Origin: Planctomycetota bacterium
Lineage (GTDB): Bacteria > Planctomycetota > JAMOSO01
Direction of reading: 5' to 3'
Length of the DNA: 37,740 bases
Assembly: GCA_027063065.1 (NCBI GenBank)
Contig: JAMOSO010000038.1
Location: 1-37,740, forward strand
A program made the translations under genes and the position numbers. How positions within the stretch are numbered: position 1 is the stretch's first letter; each line of letters begins with the position of its first letter. The notes below the pieces were generated by a model that worked only from the letters and a program-made list of their open reading frames with translations, was not told the DNA's origin and searched no databases. Positions 6,986-18,495 of this stretch are shown in pieces.

Positions 6986-9262
6986 ATGTCTAAATTGTGT
7001 GCTGATGTCGAGGTTCATCTTTTGTATCAACAGGTGTTTTCTCGTATAAAAGCTTTAAAAAAAATATGTAATGTTTTTGAAAGAGTTTTAATCGAAAAAT
7101 GTGATTGGGATGTTGAATCTCAAAAAAAAATAGCTCAAGAGCAATACCAAGAAGATGTTGATTGGAATAGTTGCGAATGTAGATACCAATCTTTGTTATT
7201 TCAACGTTTTTTTGAGTGCTTTGATTTTACTTTAGTATCGCAATATATTAATTTAGGTGTTAAAGAATACTTAGCGCATAGAATGGATCGTTGTTTAAAT
7301 TTAGGTGAGGAAAGCCCAAATACCTTGCGTGAATTATTGCGTGAATTTAGCAATATTCCAATTGGTAATTTACACGTGTCAACTCGTATTACGATGGGAA
7401 TTAGAGTTGATTTAATTAGTCAATATATTAGCGACAGACTACCATTTATTGGTATAGCTAAAAATTATATTAATTTGCGTGATATCGAAAAGGTACTTAG
7501 TCGCTCGGTAGGCTCTTTAAATCATCCAGGACTTATCGGGGGTAAAGCCGCTGGATTTGTTTTGGCAAATGCTATTGTAAAGCCAACTATAGGCGAAATA
7601 GATTTAGACCTAGATAAGTACATAGAACGTACTGATAGTTATTATATAAAAAGTTGTGTTGCAGTAGAGTTTACTAGCGAAAATGGTTTAGAAGACTGTC
7701 ATAGTATTAAATATTACGAGGGTGAAGAAATTGATATTATCCAAGAAGGTTTAGAGGAGCGTTTTTTACAAGGTCAATTTAGTGAACATATTATAGCTAA
7801 ATTTCATCAAATTTTAGAAGAGACAGAAGGTTCTCCATTAATTGTGCGTTCATCAAGTTACTTGGAAGATGGTGTAGGTTCTGCTTTTAGTGGCAAATAT
7901 GATTCGTTTTTTATATCAAATTGTGGCAGTATGCGTGAGCGTTTAGAGGAATTATGTACAGGTATAAAGCGGATATATTTGAGCTTATATTCTGTATCTG
8001 CTATCGAGTATAGACGCGATAGAAGTCTATTAGATTACAATGAGCGTATGGCAGTTCTTGTACAAAAAGTGGTAGGCAATCAATATGGTAAATATTTTTT
8101 TCCTGCTATTGGTATTGTTGGATTTTCTCGCAATAGTTATTGTTGGAACGATCGTATCAAGCCAGAAGATGGTATGTTACGTATGGTGATGGGCTTGGGA
8201 ACAAGAGCAGTAGATAGGGTTGGTGATGATTATCCAAGAATGGTTAGCTTAAGTGAACCTAGTTTGCGTCCCGAATCAACCAGAAGCGAACAGATGCGTT
8301 GTTCACAGCGTTATATAGATGTATTAAATTTAGAAACACGTCAGGTTGAAACTCATCATTTTGTGGACTTAATTAATGAGATTAAACAGGCTGGGCATAA
8401 AATTAATCTAAAAGATATTATTAGCATAGTAGAAGAAGATATGCTAAAAACACCGTTGATTTTTCCTGCTAAATTAGAACATGGTAAATGCAGTATTACA
8501 TTTGATAAATTGTTTAAAAAAGTTTTTTTTACGGCTTTGCTTAAGCGTGTATTGCGCAAGGTAGAAGATGCTTATGGAATGCCAGTAGATATGGAGTTTG
8601 CATATAATAATGAAAAACTCTATATCTTGCAGTGTAGGCATTTGTCGCAACGCAATATATATGAGGGTAAAGTTAGTATTCCCGAAGTAAGTGCTGATAA
8701 TATATTATTTAAAGTAAATCGTAGTTTTGATTCTATAGTTTTAGGACCTTTAAACTGGATTGTATATATTGATGAAGCCCAATATGAACAACTAAATCAA
8801 AGTGATAAACGATATGAGGTTGCTCGTATTATTGGCAGAATTAACCGTAATCTAAATAAAGAAAAATTTGTTTTAATGGGGCCGGGTAGGTGGGGTAGTT
8901 CTAATATTAATTTAGGCGTGCCAGTACGATATGGCGATATTAATAATTCTGCAATCTTAATTGAAATTGCATATCAAAAAGATGGAATTACTCCAGAGTT
9001 GAGTCATGGTACTCATTTTTTTCAGGATTTAGTTGAAGCCAATATTATACCTTTGCCCATATATCCAGATGAAGAGGGCGGATGTTTAAATAGAGATTTC
9101 TTAAAAAATAGTGATAACTATTTAGCTGCTCTTTTACCAGAAGATAAGGCTATGGAACACATAGTACGCATTATTAATTTGTCATCACAAAATAAAAAAT
9201 TGATGGTTTATTTAGATGCGCAAACAAAAGAAGGTTTGGGATGCTTGATGCAAAGTACTTAA
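6986..9262 (+). CDS. PEP/pyruvate-binding (PEP synthase/PPDK N-domain) protein
   Basis: A soluble protein of about 758 residues. Its centre carries the ATP-grasp nucleotide-binding domain of PEP synthase and pyruvate phosphate dikinase: LIGGKAAGFVLANAI near residue 180, SPLIVRSSSYLEDGVGSAFSGK near 285-305, and the acidic segment MPVDMEFAYNNEKLYILQCR near 540. The mobile phosphohistidine domain (TGGxTSHAA) and the PEP-binding TIM barrel of complete enzymes are absent. Instead there is a C-terminal region with the conserved-looking block GPGRWGSSNINLGVPVRYGD. It is therefore probably not a PEP synthase. Phosphotransfer to another partner or regulation is possible. I prefer ATG 6986; a TTG at 6971 would overlap gdhA by 10 bp. 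Neither has a good ribosome site, so coupling with gdhA is likely. The pairing with GDH suggests a role in carbon/nitrogen balance (inference). Confidence 0.8.
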   Translation: MSKLCADVEVHLLYQQVFSRIKALKKICNVFERVLIEKCDWDVESQKKIAQEQYQEDVDWNSCECRYQSLLFQRFFECFDFTLVSQYINLGVKEYLAHRMDRCLNLGEESPNTLRELLREFSNIPIGNLHVSTRITMGIRVDLISQYISDRLPFIGIAKNYINLRDIEKVLSRSVGSLNHPGLIGGKAAGFVLANAIVKPTIGEIDLDLDKYIERTDSYYIKSCVAVEFTSENGLEDCHSIKYYEGEEIDIIQEGLEERFLQGQFSEHIIAKFHQILEETEGSPLIVRSSSYLEDGVGSAFSGKYDSFFISNCGSMRERLEELCTGIKRIYLSLYSVSAIEYRRDRSLLDYNERMAVLVQKVVGNQYGKYFFPAIGIVGFSRNSYCWNDRIKPEDGMLRMVMGLGTRAVDRVGDDYPRMVSLSEPSLRPESTRSEQMRCSQRYIDVLNLETRQVETHHFVDLINEIKQAGHKINLKDIISIVEEDMLKTPLIFPAKLEHGKCSITFDKLFKKVFFTALLKRVLRKVEDAYGMPVDMEFAYNNEKLYILQCRHLSQRNIYEGKVSIPEVSADNILFKVNRSFDSIVLGPLNWIVYIDEAQYEQLNQSDKRYEVARIIGRINRNLNKEKFVLMGPGRWGSSNINLGVPVRYGDINNSAILIEIAYQKDGITPELSHGTHFFQDLVEANIIPLPIYPDEEGGCLNRDFLKNSDNYLAALLPEDKAMEHIVRIINLSSQNKKLMVYLDAQTKEGLGCLMQST

Positions 9263-9266
9263 TAAT

Positions 9267-9977
9267 TTAGTTATTATTGTTGTTAAATTCTATGACATAA
9301 TTATTTAATATTCTAGCCAATATATTGTGCATATTTTTACATTTTTTTGCGTTTGCTTCTAATTCGTTAGGGTTGTGTACATTTTGCCCTTTGACTATAT
9401 CACATCGACATTTTTTAATTAGTGTTGTCAATGTTTCAGGTGTAGTCTCTAGATGAAATTGCAATCCCATGACTCTTTTATGAAATCTAAAGGCTTGATA
9501 TTTGCATGCTTTGCTTTTGGCCAGAAGGTGTCCATCGCGCGGAATATCAAATAAATCTTTATGCCAATGTAAGGCGGTTATTTTTTCTGGAATATCTTTT
9601 AAAAGACAAAAATCTCGTCCTTCTTTATTAAAGCGAACTTCACCAAAACCTATTTCGCGATAGGGGTTTTTGTGTATATCGCCTCGCAATGATTGGGCGA
9701 GGATTTGAGCACCCAACCCAAAGGCTAAAATATATTTGCCTCGTTTAATTGCTTCACCTATAAAATTGCGTTCTTGTTTAATCCACAGGTATCGCCCCTC
9801 TTCATACGCCCCCATAGCTCCACCTAAGACTACCAACATATCAAATTCATCCATTGATGGTAGTAATTCTTTTTTAGATAAATCACAACCTTTTAAAGGA
9901 AAATTATTTTCTTTTGCCCACTGAGCAATATAGCCAATGTCAAAGGCTTCGTGGTGTTTTAAGTATTGTATGCGCAT
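9267..9977 (-). CDS. Class I glutamine amidotransferase-like protein lacking the catalytic cysteine
   Basis: A 236-residue protein with the fold of the GMP-synthase-type amidotransferase domain: an N-terminal Rossmann strand, VVLGGAMGAYEE (49-60) in place of the usual GGPMG loop, and LALHW-like and GLQFHLETTPE with His175 and Glu177 of the triad. The nucleophile elbow, normally G-x-C-x-G-x-Q, reads AFGLGAQ, so Cys is Gly87 (codon at 9719-9717, GGG). Hydrolysis of glutamine is therefore not expected unless another residue substitutes. Possible roles are a regulatory or scaffolding pseudoenzyme, or a ligand-binding protein. It follows the MORN-like gene with its ATG directly after that gene's stop region reversed in order (the MORN gene is upstream), so the two are probably co-transcribed. 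It ends 4 bp from the convergent PEP-synthase-like gene. Confidence 0.8.
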   Translation of the reverse strand: MRIQYLKHHEAFDIGYIAQWAKENNFPLKGCDLSKKELLPSMDEFDMLVVLGGAMGAYEEGRYLWIKQERNFIGEAIKRGKYILAFGLGAQILAQSLRGDIHKNPYREIGFGEVRFNKEGRDFCLLKDIPEKITALHWHKDLFDIPRDGHLLAKSKACKYQAFRFHKRVMGLQFHLETTPETLTTLIKKCRCDIVKGQNVHNPNELEANAKKCKNMHNILARILNNYVIEFNNNNN

Positions 9978-12182
9978 TTAATTTTTCCAATAAGTTTTTT
10001 TTATAATCCAACCATTATGATCCCATTTGATTTTTTGGTTGGTTGGTTTTCCATTTTTAAAATGTTGTTCACTTTCTTTTTTGCCGTCTTTAAAAAAAGT
10101 TTTCATAATTCCATTTTTTAAATTGTTTGTATAGTTAGCTTGTATGGCTAAGTGTATTGTTGCTTGATGTATAGTAATGGGATACCAAGTTTTAAAACTA
10201 CCATTTAATTGTCCATCTAGCCAATGAGACTCTTCTTTAGGTGTTCCGTTAGCATAAAATTTTTTCATTACACCACTGGCTTTTCCTGACAACCATTGAC
10301 TTGTTTCTAATAATTGACCATTTGGATACCAACGAGTACGAGTACCGTTTAATAATCCATTTTTATAATCGCATATTTGCTGTATATTTCCGTCATTATA
10401 AAAAATTAGGTGTTGTGCTTGTAATACGCCTTTGGCATATTGCATTTTTTGTTTTAATGAACCGTCGTTGTTGTATTCGTACCATTGTCCATCAAATAAG
10501 GCTTTATCTGTACCAGCAACAAAATTACATTTTATATGTATCGAACCGTTGGGATACCAAGATTGATATTTGCCTACAATCATACCCTTAATCATTTTGT
10601 ATTCTTGTGCTAGTTGACCGTTGTCATAGTATTGATTGATTAAACCTGTTGGGTAAAAATTATTATTTTTGTCAAACACACCAGCCATATTCCATGCAAT
10701 AATACCATTGTCTCTAACAAATATTAATCGGTCACCGTTTTTCTTGGGTAGATTTTTAACATTGACTTTAGCCCCATCAAAAGTTTGTAGGTTATCAATT
10801 AAATTGCGTTGTATGATTGTACGGCTACCTTGATAAATTGCCGATACAGTTTTCGGTGTAAACCTAAGCTGTGTAACTGGCGCAAGTTTGAGGCCGCTTT
10901 TTAAAATTATGGTTGTTATGATAGATTTAATATGTTGTACAGAAGTTTTTGTGTAGGGATTGGCAAATTTTTTATCTAATTTTAAAGTGCCATTTTTATT
11001 GTAATAGCGTTGTTTTGTTATGCGTCCATTTATGTAGGTGTCTTCTTGTTTTAACCTACCATTGTCGTAAAATTCTAAACAAAGACCTTCGCGTAGATTG
11101 TTTTTAAAATATTCGCGTTTGTGAATATTGCCATTTTTATAATATTCTAAAAACAGTCCATTGCGCATCCCGTTGAGCCAATTAGCTTTGATATGTAATT
11201 GGTTATTTTCAAAATAACGCTCAACTGTTCCATGACATTTGTTGTTTAAGTATGGGATAAAACTTTTTTGACCATCTTTGTGATATATTCTAGCAATACC
11301 ATTTTTTAAACCATTTGTATATGGTGTTACAGAAGCTATATGACCGTTGTTATAATAAGTTTTTACATTACCAACTATCTTATTGTTTTGATATGGTATT
11401 TGGCTTTGTATATGTGAGTTTCTAAAGTATTTAGTTGTTTCACCATTTAATAAATCATTGTTAAATATATTGATTTCTTTTAAACCGCCACCGGCAAAAA
11501 ATATTTTTTGTATACCTTGTTTTTTACCATTGTAAAAAGTAGTTGTTTGAAAAACAGAACCATTGATAAAATATTTATTTTGTGTTCCGTTTAGTTGGTT
11601 CTCTTTAAAATGTTCTTTTAATAAAATAGAATTATTATTAAAAAAAGTTTTGGCAATTCCATTGAGTTTGTTTTTGTAAAAAGTTTTAATTTGATATTTT
11701 GCACCATTTTTACGCCAATGTATTAAGGTCCCGTTTTTTAAATTATCCTGATATATTAAAGACGTCCGTGTTGCGCCATTGTGAAAAAAGTTAATATTCT
11801 CACCATTTAACTTGTCATTTTTATAGTTTTGTAATTGGCAAATGTGTGTGTGTTGCTTGTCATGTTTATGATTAAAATAAAAAAAAGCTTTTCCGTTTAG
11901 TTTTCCATTTTTAAAGTTTATTTTTTGCAATAAATTACCGTCAAAATCAAAGAGCTTGGTTTGTCCATTTAATAAATTATCTACATAAACGCCTTGCCAT
12001 TGTAGGTGGCCATTGCGATACCAACGTTTTGATTTGCCATTTAATTTTTGATTATTACGTTGCCAACTTTGTTTGATTTGATTGTTGTCATAGTAGACGA
12101 TAACATCACCATCTTCTTTTAAATTGGCTCCAAATGCTTGGGTGGATAAGCATATAGCTAAAAGTAGATGTTTTATTTTCAT
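9978..12182 (-). CDS. Large exported MORN-like (YwqK-type) repeat protein
   Basis: A 734-residue protein with a signal peptide (KIKHLLLAICLSTQAFG) followed by about 25-30 repeats of 20-24 residues. The consensus is a Tyr/Phe-Tyr-x-Asn/Asp-Gly start, a polar strand, then N-G-x-x-N-G, for example RYYNKNGTLK and QSWYPNGSIH. These are beta-hairpin repeats of the MORN_2/YwqK type. Residues about 405-505 break the pattern with a non-repeat region (helix near SIITTIILKSG, then TVSAIYQGSRTIIQRN), and repeats then resume to the C-terminus. It is predicted to lie in the periplasm or on the cell surface. Family function is poorly known: surface or cell-contact proteins in some bacteria, antitoxin-like naming in others. 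The latter name carries no evidence here, because no toxin is adjacent. Start has no Shine-Dalgarno but a promoter ends 6 bp before it. Confidence 0.88.
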   Translation of the reverse strand: MKIKHLLLAICLSTQAFGANLKEDGDVIVYYDNNQIKQSWQRNNQKLNGKSKRWYRNGHLQWQGVYVDNLLNGQTKLFDFDGNLLQKINFKNGKLNGKAFFYFNHKHDKQHTHICQLQNYKNDKLNGENINFFHNGATRTSLIYQDNLKNGTLIHWRKNGAKYQIKTFYKNKLNGIAKTFFNNNSILLKEHFKENQLNGTQNKYFINGSVFQTTTFYNGKKQGIQKIFFAGGGLKEINIFNNDLLNGETTKYFRNSHIQSQIPYQNNKIVGNVKTYYNNGHIASVTPYTNGLKNGIARIYHKDGQKSFIPYLNNKCHGTVERYFENNQLHIKANWLNGMRNGLFLEYYKNGNIHKREYFKNNLREGLCLEFYDNGRLKQEDTYINGRITKQRYYNKNGTLKLDKKFANPYTKTSVQHIKSIITTIILKSGLKLAPVTQLRFTPKTVSAIYQGSRTIIQRNLIDNLQTFDGAKVNVKNLPKKNGDRLIFVRDNGIIAWNMAGVFDKNNNFYPTGLINQYYDNGQLAQEYKMIKGMIVGKYQSWYPNGSIHIKCNFVAGTDKALFDGQWYEYNNDGSLKQKMQYAKGVLQAQHLIFYNDGNIQQICDYKNGLLNGTRTRWYPNGQLLETSQWLSGKASGVMKKFYANGTPKEESHWLDGQLNGSFKTWYPITIHQATIHLAIQANYTNNLKNGIMKTFFKDGKKESEQHFKNGKPTNQKIKWDHNGWIIKKTYWKN

Positions 12183-12188
12183 AAATAT

Positions 12189-12217
12189 ATTTTAAGCTAG
12201 TTGGCAATGTAAGGCAA
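12189..12217 (-). promoter_or_regulatory. Promoter of the MORN-like gene, leaderless type
   Basis: On the minus strand TTGCCT (12217-12212), a 17-bp spacer and TAAAAT (12194-12189) are followed by 6 bp and the ATG at 12182. This is the best-supported case of the short-spaced promoters in this window: both boxes and ideal spacing are present, and no Shine-Dalgarno is. Confidence 0.6.
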
Positions 12218-12254
12218 CTTATCTTCGTGAATTTAAATTATAAATATCCACAAA

Positions 12255-12287
12255 AAAAGCCCTAAAAATAAAGTATTTAGGGCTTTT
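12255..12287 (-). terminator. Terminator of the chaperone operon
   Basis: A 12-bp perfect inverted repeat (AAAAGCCCTAAA with TTTAGGGCTTTT, 9-nt loop) is flanked on the minus strand by a run of seven T (complement of 12252-12258). It sits about 22 bp after the FmdB-type gene. Confidence 0.9.
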
Positions 12288-12309
12288 AAATTTTAATAAT
12301 AAGTTTTTA

Positions 12310-12516
12310 TTAAGAGTCTTTTTTATCTTGTTTTTGCTTGTAATCAGTTTGATAAAAACCATTGCCTTTAAAATGTATGCCTGCACCAGTGCCTATTAGA
12401 CGTTCTAATTTTGGTTTTTGGCAGGCAGGGCAAACAAGTAGTTTGTCATCACTCATATTTTGAAATTCTTCAAAGTGATGTCCACAAGCCTCACATTCAT
12501 ACTGATAAGTTGGCAT
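12310..12516 (-). CDS. FmdB/CxxC_CxxC-type zinc ribbon protein
   Basis: A 68-residue protein that starts MPTYQYEC, the family hallmark. Two CxxC pairs (CEACGHHFE near residues 8-11 and CPACQKPKLER near 29-32) form a small zinc ribbon, and the tail is charged (KQKQDKKDS). The family is related to FmdB regulators but is mostly of unknown function. I choose the ATG at 12516, because a longer in-frame version would overlap grpE and lose the family N-terminus. Only one base separates it from the grpE stop codon, so it is translated with grpE and ends the dnaJ-grpE transcript before the terminator. A link to proteostasis is suggested by position only. Confidence 0.9.
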   Translation of the reverse strand: MPTYQYECEACGHHFEEFQNMSDDKLLVCPACQKPKLERLIGTGAGIHFKGNGFYQTDYKQKQDKKDS

Positions 12517-12517
12517 T

Positions 12518-13228
12518 TTATTTATCCGCTTTTTTAGAAACAATAACCTGTGCTGGGCGTAAGGCACGGTCACCAATTTTATATCCGGCTCTAAAGACTT
12601 GCATTACTTTGTTATCTTCTTCGCCGGGCATAGTTGTTAAGGCTTGCATAAAGTTTGGATCAAAGTCTTTCCCTTCAGCTTCAATTTCTTCAACACCACG
12701 TTTTTTAAGAGCATCTAAAAGTTGTTCTTGAGTCATTGAGATACCTTTGACAAAATCATTCATATTATCAGGGACGTCAAGTTTTTCGGCATTATCTAAT
12801 GCCATACTAAATGTATCAAGGACATGAAATACATCTTCAGCAAAACTTTGTATTGCAAATTGTCCGATACGCTCTCTTTCTCTGGTCATACGATTTTGAT
12901 AATTAGTGTACTCGGCTTTAAGGCGTTTAAGCTTATCTAAATAGTCAATACTTTCAGATGTTCTATCGCCTAGTCTTTTTTTTAGCTCGTCAATATCGTC
13001 AATATCATCCCAATCATTTGGTGTGATTTCTTGTTCTTCTATAGGAACTTCTTTAGCTTCTGCTTTAGGTTCTTCAGCAATGGTTTCGTCAGAATCGTCT
13101 TGTGTTTCTGTAGAATCATTTTGTTGTTCAGCATTTTCTTGAGTTGCTGTCTCGGCAGAACTTACATTTTGTTCTTCATTGCCATTTGTTTGTTCTGTGT
13201 CGTTTTGTTTGTCTTTTTTAGATGTCAT
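12518..13228 (-). CDS. grpE: GrpE nucleotide exchange factor
   Basis: Releases ADP from DnaK in the DnaK-DnaJ-GrpE chaperone cycle, in the cytoplasm. The protein has about 236 residues. The first 75 or so are highly acidic and low-complexity (Glu, Gln, Asp, Thr rich), a longer tail than in many GrpEs. Then comes the long dimerisation coiled coil (LKKRLGDRTSESIDYLDKLK onward), followed by NYQNRMTRERERI and the C-terminal beta domain with the family pattern (MPGEEDNKVMQVFRAGYKIG, then RALRPAQVIV). I choose the ATG at 13228 over an upstream TTG at 13243 that would overlap dnaJ. It begins 7 bp after the dnaJ stop. No dnaK lies in the window. Confidence 0.96.
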   Translation of the reverse strand: MTSKKDKQNDTEQTNGNEEQNVSSAETATQENAEQQNDSTETQDDSDETIAEEPKAEAKEVPIEEQEITPNDWDDIDDIDELKKRLGDRTSESIDYLDKLKRLKAEYTNYQNRMTRERERIGQFAIQSFAEDVFHVLDTFSMALDNAEKLDVPDNMNDFVKGISMTQEQLLDALKKRGVEEIEAEGKDFDPNFMQALTTMPGEEDNKVMQVFRAGYKIGDRALRPAQVIVSKKADK

Positions 13229-13235
13229 AGCTATC

Positions 13236-14366
13236 TCAATCAAATAAATCTTTTAATTTGTTTAAAAAACCAGCACATTGGTCGCTGGGATGTTTGTTTT
13301 CGATTTCATATAACTGTTCAAGTAGTTTGCGTTGTTCTTTGGACAGTTTTTTAGGTGTGTCAATATGTACGCGTACGATTTCATCCCCACGTCCATATCC
13401 TTTAACGTTTGGAACCCCTTGATTTTTCATACGAAATGCTTGTCCGCTTTGAGTCCCTGCAGGTATTTTTAGTTTGCCCATACCTGAGATAGTGGGTACT
13501 TCTATATGGTCGCCCAACGCAGCTTGGCTATAGCTAATTGGTATATCGCAAAGTATATCATCGCCATTGCGTTCAAATATTGAATGTGGCTCTACACTTA
13601 TATAGCAGTATAAATCCCCACGTGGGCCACCTTGGTCGCCAGGTTCGCCTTCGCCGGCTATACGCATGCGAGTATCATTGTCAACTCCGGCTGGTATCGT
13701 TATTTTTATGCTACTTGATTTTGCTTGTTTGCCATTACCTCTACAAGCACTACAGGCTTCTTCAATAACTTTACCTGCACCTTGACATTTATGACAAGTT
13801 GTTCTGGTTCTAAAGAAACCCTGTGTGATTTCCATTTGTCCTGATCCGTGACAAGCCGAACACGTCACAGGTGATGTTCCTGGTTTAGCTCCAGAACCTT
13901 TGCATTTATCGCATAATTCTTGTCGGCGTAATTCGATTGTTTTTTCGCAACCAAATACGGCTTCTTCGAAAGTGATTTGTACAGAACATTTTAAACTTGC
14001 ACCTGCTCTAGGGCCACGTTGTCTGCCACTACCACCGCCAAAAAAGCTTTCGAATATGGAATCTCCTCCACCGCCACCAAACATATCACCAAATGCTGAA
14101 AATATATCCTCAGCATTAGAAAAACCGCCACCGCCCATACCACCTTTGACGCCAGCTTCTCCATATTGATCGTAGCGTTGGCGTTTGTTGTCATCACTTA
14201 ATACGTCGTAAGCTTCGGCGGCCGCTTTAAATTTGTTTTCTGCATCGGCATTGTCAGGGTTGCGGTCGGGATGATATTTCATCGCCATACGTTTATATGC
14301 TTTGCGTATTTGTTCTTTAGTTGCTCCGCGTTCAACGCCTAGTGTTTGGTAGTAATCTTGTGCCAT
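13236..14366 (-). CDS. dnaJ: Chaperone protein DnaJ (type I Hsp40)
   Basis: A co-chaperone that brings clients to DnaK and stimulates its ATPase. The 376 residues contain the full type I layout. First is a J domain with the invariant HPD (residues 32-34), then a Gly/Phe-rich linker (about 75-125). The zinc domain has four CxxCxGxG repeats (CDKCKGSG, CSACHGSG, CHKCQGAG, CSACRGNG). Two C-terminal substrate-binding beta domains follow, with GGPRGDLYCYISVEPH. The gene lies after the groEL terminator and has a weak ribosome site (AGAG). I could not see a convincing promoter in the 85-bp gap, so it may depend on read-through from groESL or have its own weak promoter. It is followed closely by grpE. 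Confidence 0.98.
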   Translation of the reverse strand: MAQDYYQTLGVERGATKEQIRKAYKRMAMKYHPDRNPDNADAENKFKAAAEAYDVLSDDNKRQRYDQYGEAGVKGGMGGGGFSNAEDIFSAFGDMFGGGGGDSIFESFFGGGSGRQRGPRAGASLKCSVQITFEEAVFGCEKTIELRRQELCDKCKGSGAKPGTSPVTCSACHGSGQMEITQGFFRTRTTCHKCQGAGKVIEEACSACRGNGKQAKSSSIKITIPAGVDNDTRMRIAGEGEPGDQGGPRGDLYCYISVEPHSIFERNGDDILCDIPISYSQAALGDHIEVPTISGMGKLKIPAGTQSGQAFRMKNQGVPNVKGYGRGDEIVRVHIDTPKKLSKEQRKLLEQLYEIENKHPSDQCAGFLNKLKDLFD

Positions 14367-14411
14367 GATATGTCTCTAATAAATTGTTTTTGTTAAGGCC
14401 TAATTAAAAAA

Positions 14412-14444
14412 TTATAAGGGGCAATATATAATTGCCCCTTATAA
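14412..14444 (-). terminator. Terminator between groESL and dnaJ
   Basis: A 14-bp perfect inverted repeat (TTATAAGGGGCAAT with ATTGCCCCTTATAA, 5-nt loop) is followed on the minus strand by TTTTTTAATTA (complement of 14401-14411). It separates the second groEL from dnaJ and may only partly stop transcription. Confidence 0.9.
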
Positions 14445-14451
14445 AAATTAA

Positions 14452-16071
<1,620 letters not shown>

Positions 16072-16083
16072 TTATAATCTCCT

Positions 16084-16374
16084 TTACTTTCCAGACTTAG
16101 CCAGAATGTCAGATTCTTTAAGAATTAAAAGTTCTTTTCCATCAACAGTAATTTCAGTTCCACCATATTTACTAAAAAGTACAACATCGCCTTCTTTTAC
16201 GTCTAGTGGGGCAACAGTACCGTTTTCAAGGGTACGTCCAGGTCCAACAGCTAAAACTTTAGCTTCTTGAGGTTTCTCTTGCGCACTGCCAGGCAAAAAA
16301 ATACCGCCAGCAGTTTGGGTTATAGCTTCCATGCGCTCTACAACAATTTTATCGCCTAATGGTTTTAAATTCAT
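16084..16374 (-). CDS. groS: GroES co-chaperonin, second copy
   Basis: The 10-kDa lid of the chaperonin, 96 residues. It starts [12 protein letters not shown], has the mobile loop around residues 17-35 with the GroEL-contacting hydrophobic triplet IFL in [12 protein letters not shown], and ends with the family strand [15 protein letters not shown]. It lies 26 bp after the first groEL, with AAGGAT as ribosome site, and 12 bp before the second groEL. Pairing with that copy is the natural reading. It differs from the other GroES in the mobile loop (IFLPGS against IIIPDS), which may set partner choice. Confidence 0.97.
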   Translation of the reverse strand: MNLKPLGDKIVVERMEAITQTAGGIFLPGSAQEKPQEAKVLAVGPGRTLENGTVAPLDVKEGDVVLFSKYGGTEITVDGKELLILKESDILAKSGK

Positions 16375-16400
16375 TTTTATATAATCCTTATTAATTTTAA

Positions 16401-18071
<1,671 letters not shown>

Positions 18072-18083
18072 TTATACCTTTCC

Positions 18084-18371
18084 TTAGTTAACAACAACTA
18101 AAATGTCATCTTCACGCATAATTAGAAGTTCTTCGCCATCGACTTTAATCTCGTCGCCAGCATAAGAAGTAAATAAGACAGTGTCACCTTTTTTGACGTT
18201 CATAGTGCTACGACTGCCGTCTTCCAAAATTTTTCCAGGTCCAACAGCAATAACCTTGGCTTCTTTTGGTTTCTCTTGGGCGCTGTCGGGGATTATAATA
18301 CCACCGGCAGTTTTTGTGGCCGCCTCAAGTCGCTTAACAATGATGCGATCATGTAATGGCTCTAGTTTCAT
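18084..18371 (-). CDS. groS: GroES co-chaperonin, first copy
   Basis: Co-chaperonin lid, 95 residues, and the promoter-proximal gene of the chaperone block. [14 protein letters not shown] opens the protein. The mobile loop is about residues 17-35 with the triplet III in [12 protein letters not shown], and [18 protein letters not shown] closes it. The ribosome site AAGGAGAG is strong. The intergenic region upstream (18372-18634) has no CIRCE element, so HrcA control of the usual type is not supported. A different 20-bp palindrome is present there. Confidence 0.97.
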   Translation of the reverse strand: MKLEPLHDRIIVKRLEAATKTAGGIIIPDSAQEKPKEAKVIAVGPGKILEDGSRSTMNVKKGDTVLFTSYAGDEIKVDGEELLIMREDDILVVVN

Positions 18372-18396
18372 TATCTCTCCTTAAAAAAGAATTTTT

Positions 18397-18426
18397 AATA
18401 TATTTGTTTGCTAAGAGCAATCTTAA
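18397..18426 (-). promoter_or_regulatory. Weak candidate promoter for the first groESL
   Basis: On the minus strand TTAAGA (18426-18421), an 18-bp spacer and TATATT (18402-18397) precede groES by about 25 bp, with the ribosome site in between. The -35 is a poor match, so an alternative sigma factor or an activator would be needed for high heat-shock expression. Confidence 0.3.
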
Positions 18427-18495
18427 TGCCAAAGACAACATAGTTGTAAGCTGTTGTTATAAAAGAAGTTGCGTTGACACTGTCTCTGGCTGTTT

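Noticed and set aside
9258-9290. Possible terminator between the convergent PEP-synthase-like and amidotransferase-like genes
   Set aside because: Only a weak A/T repeat (TAATAA/TTATTA) with no GC stem; too little to call.
9978-12182. Reading the YwqK-type repeats as a toxin-antitoxin antitoxin
   Set aside because: The name is an inherited database label; the protein has a signal peptide and no toxin gene is adjacent.
12411-12731. Plus-strand ORF opposite FmdB/grpE
   Set aside because: Antisense to two well-identified genes; no ribosome site and no recognisable protein.
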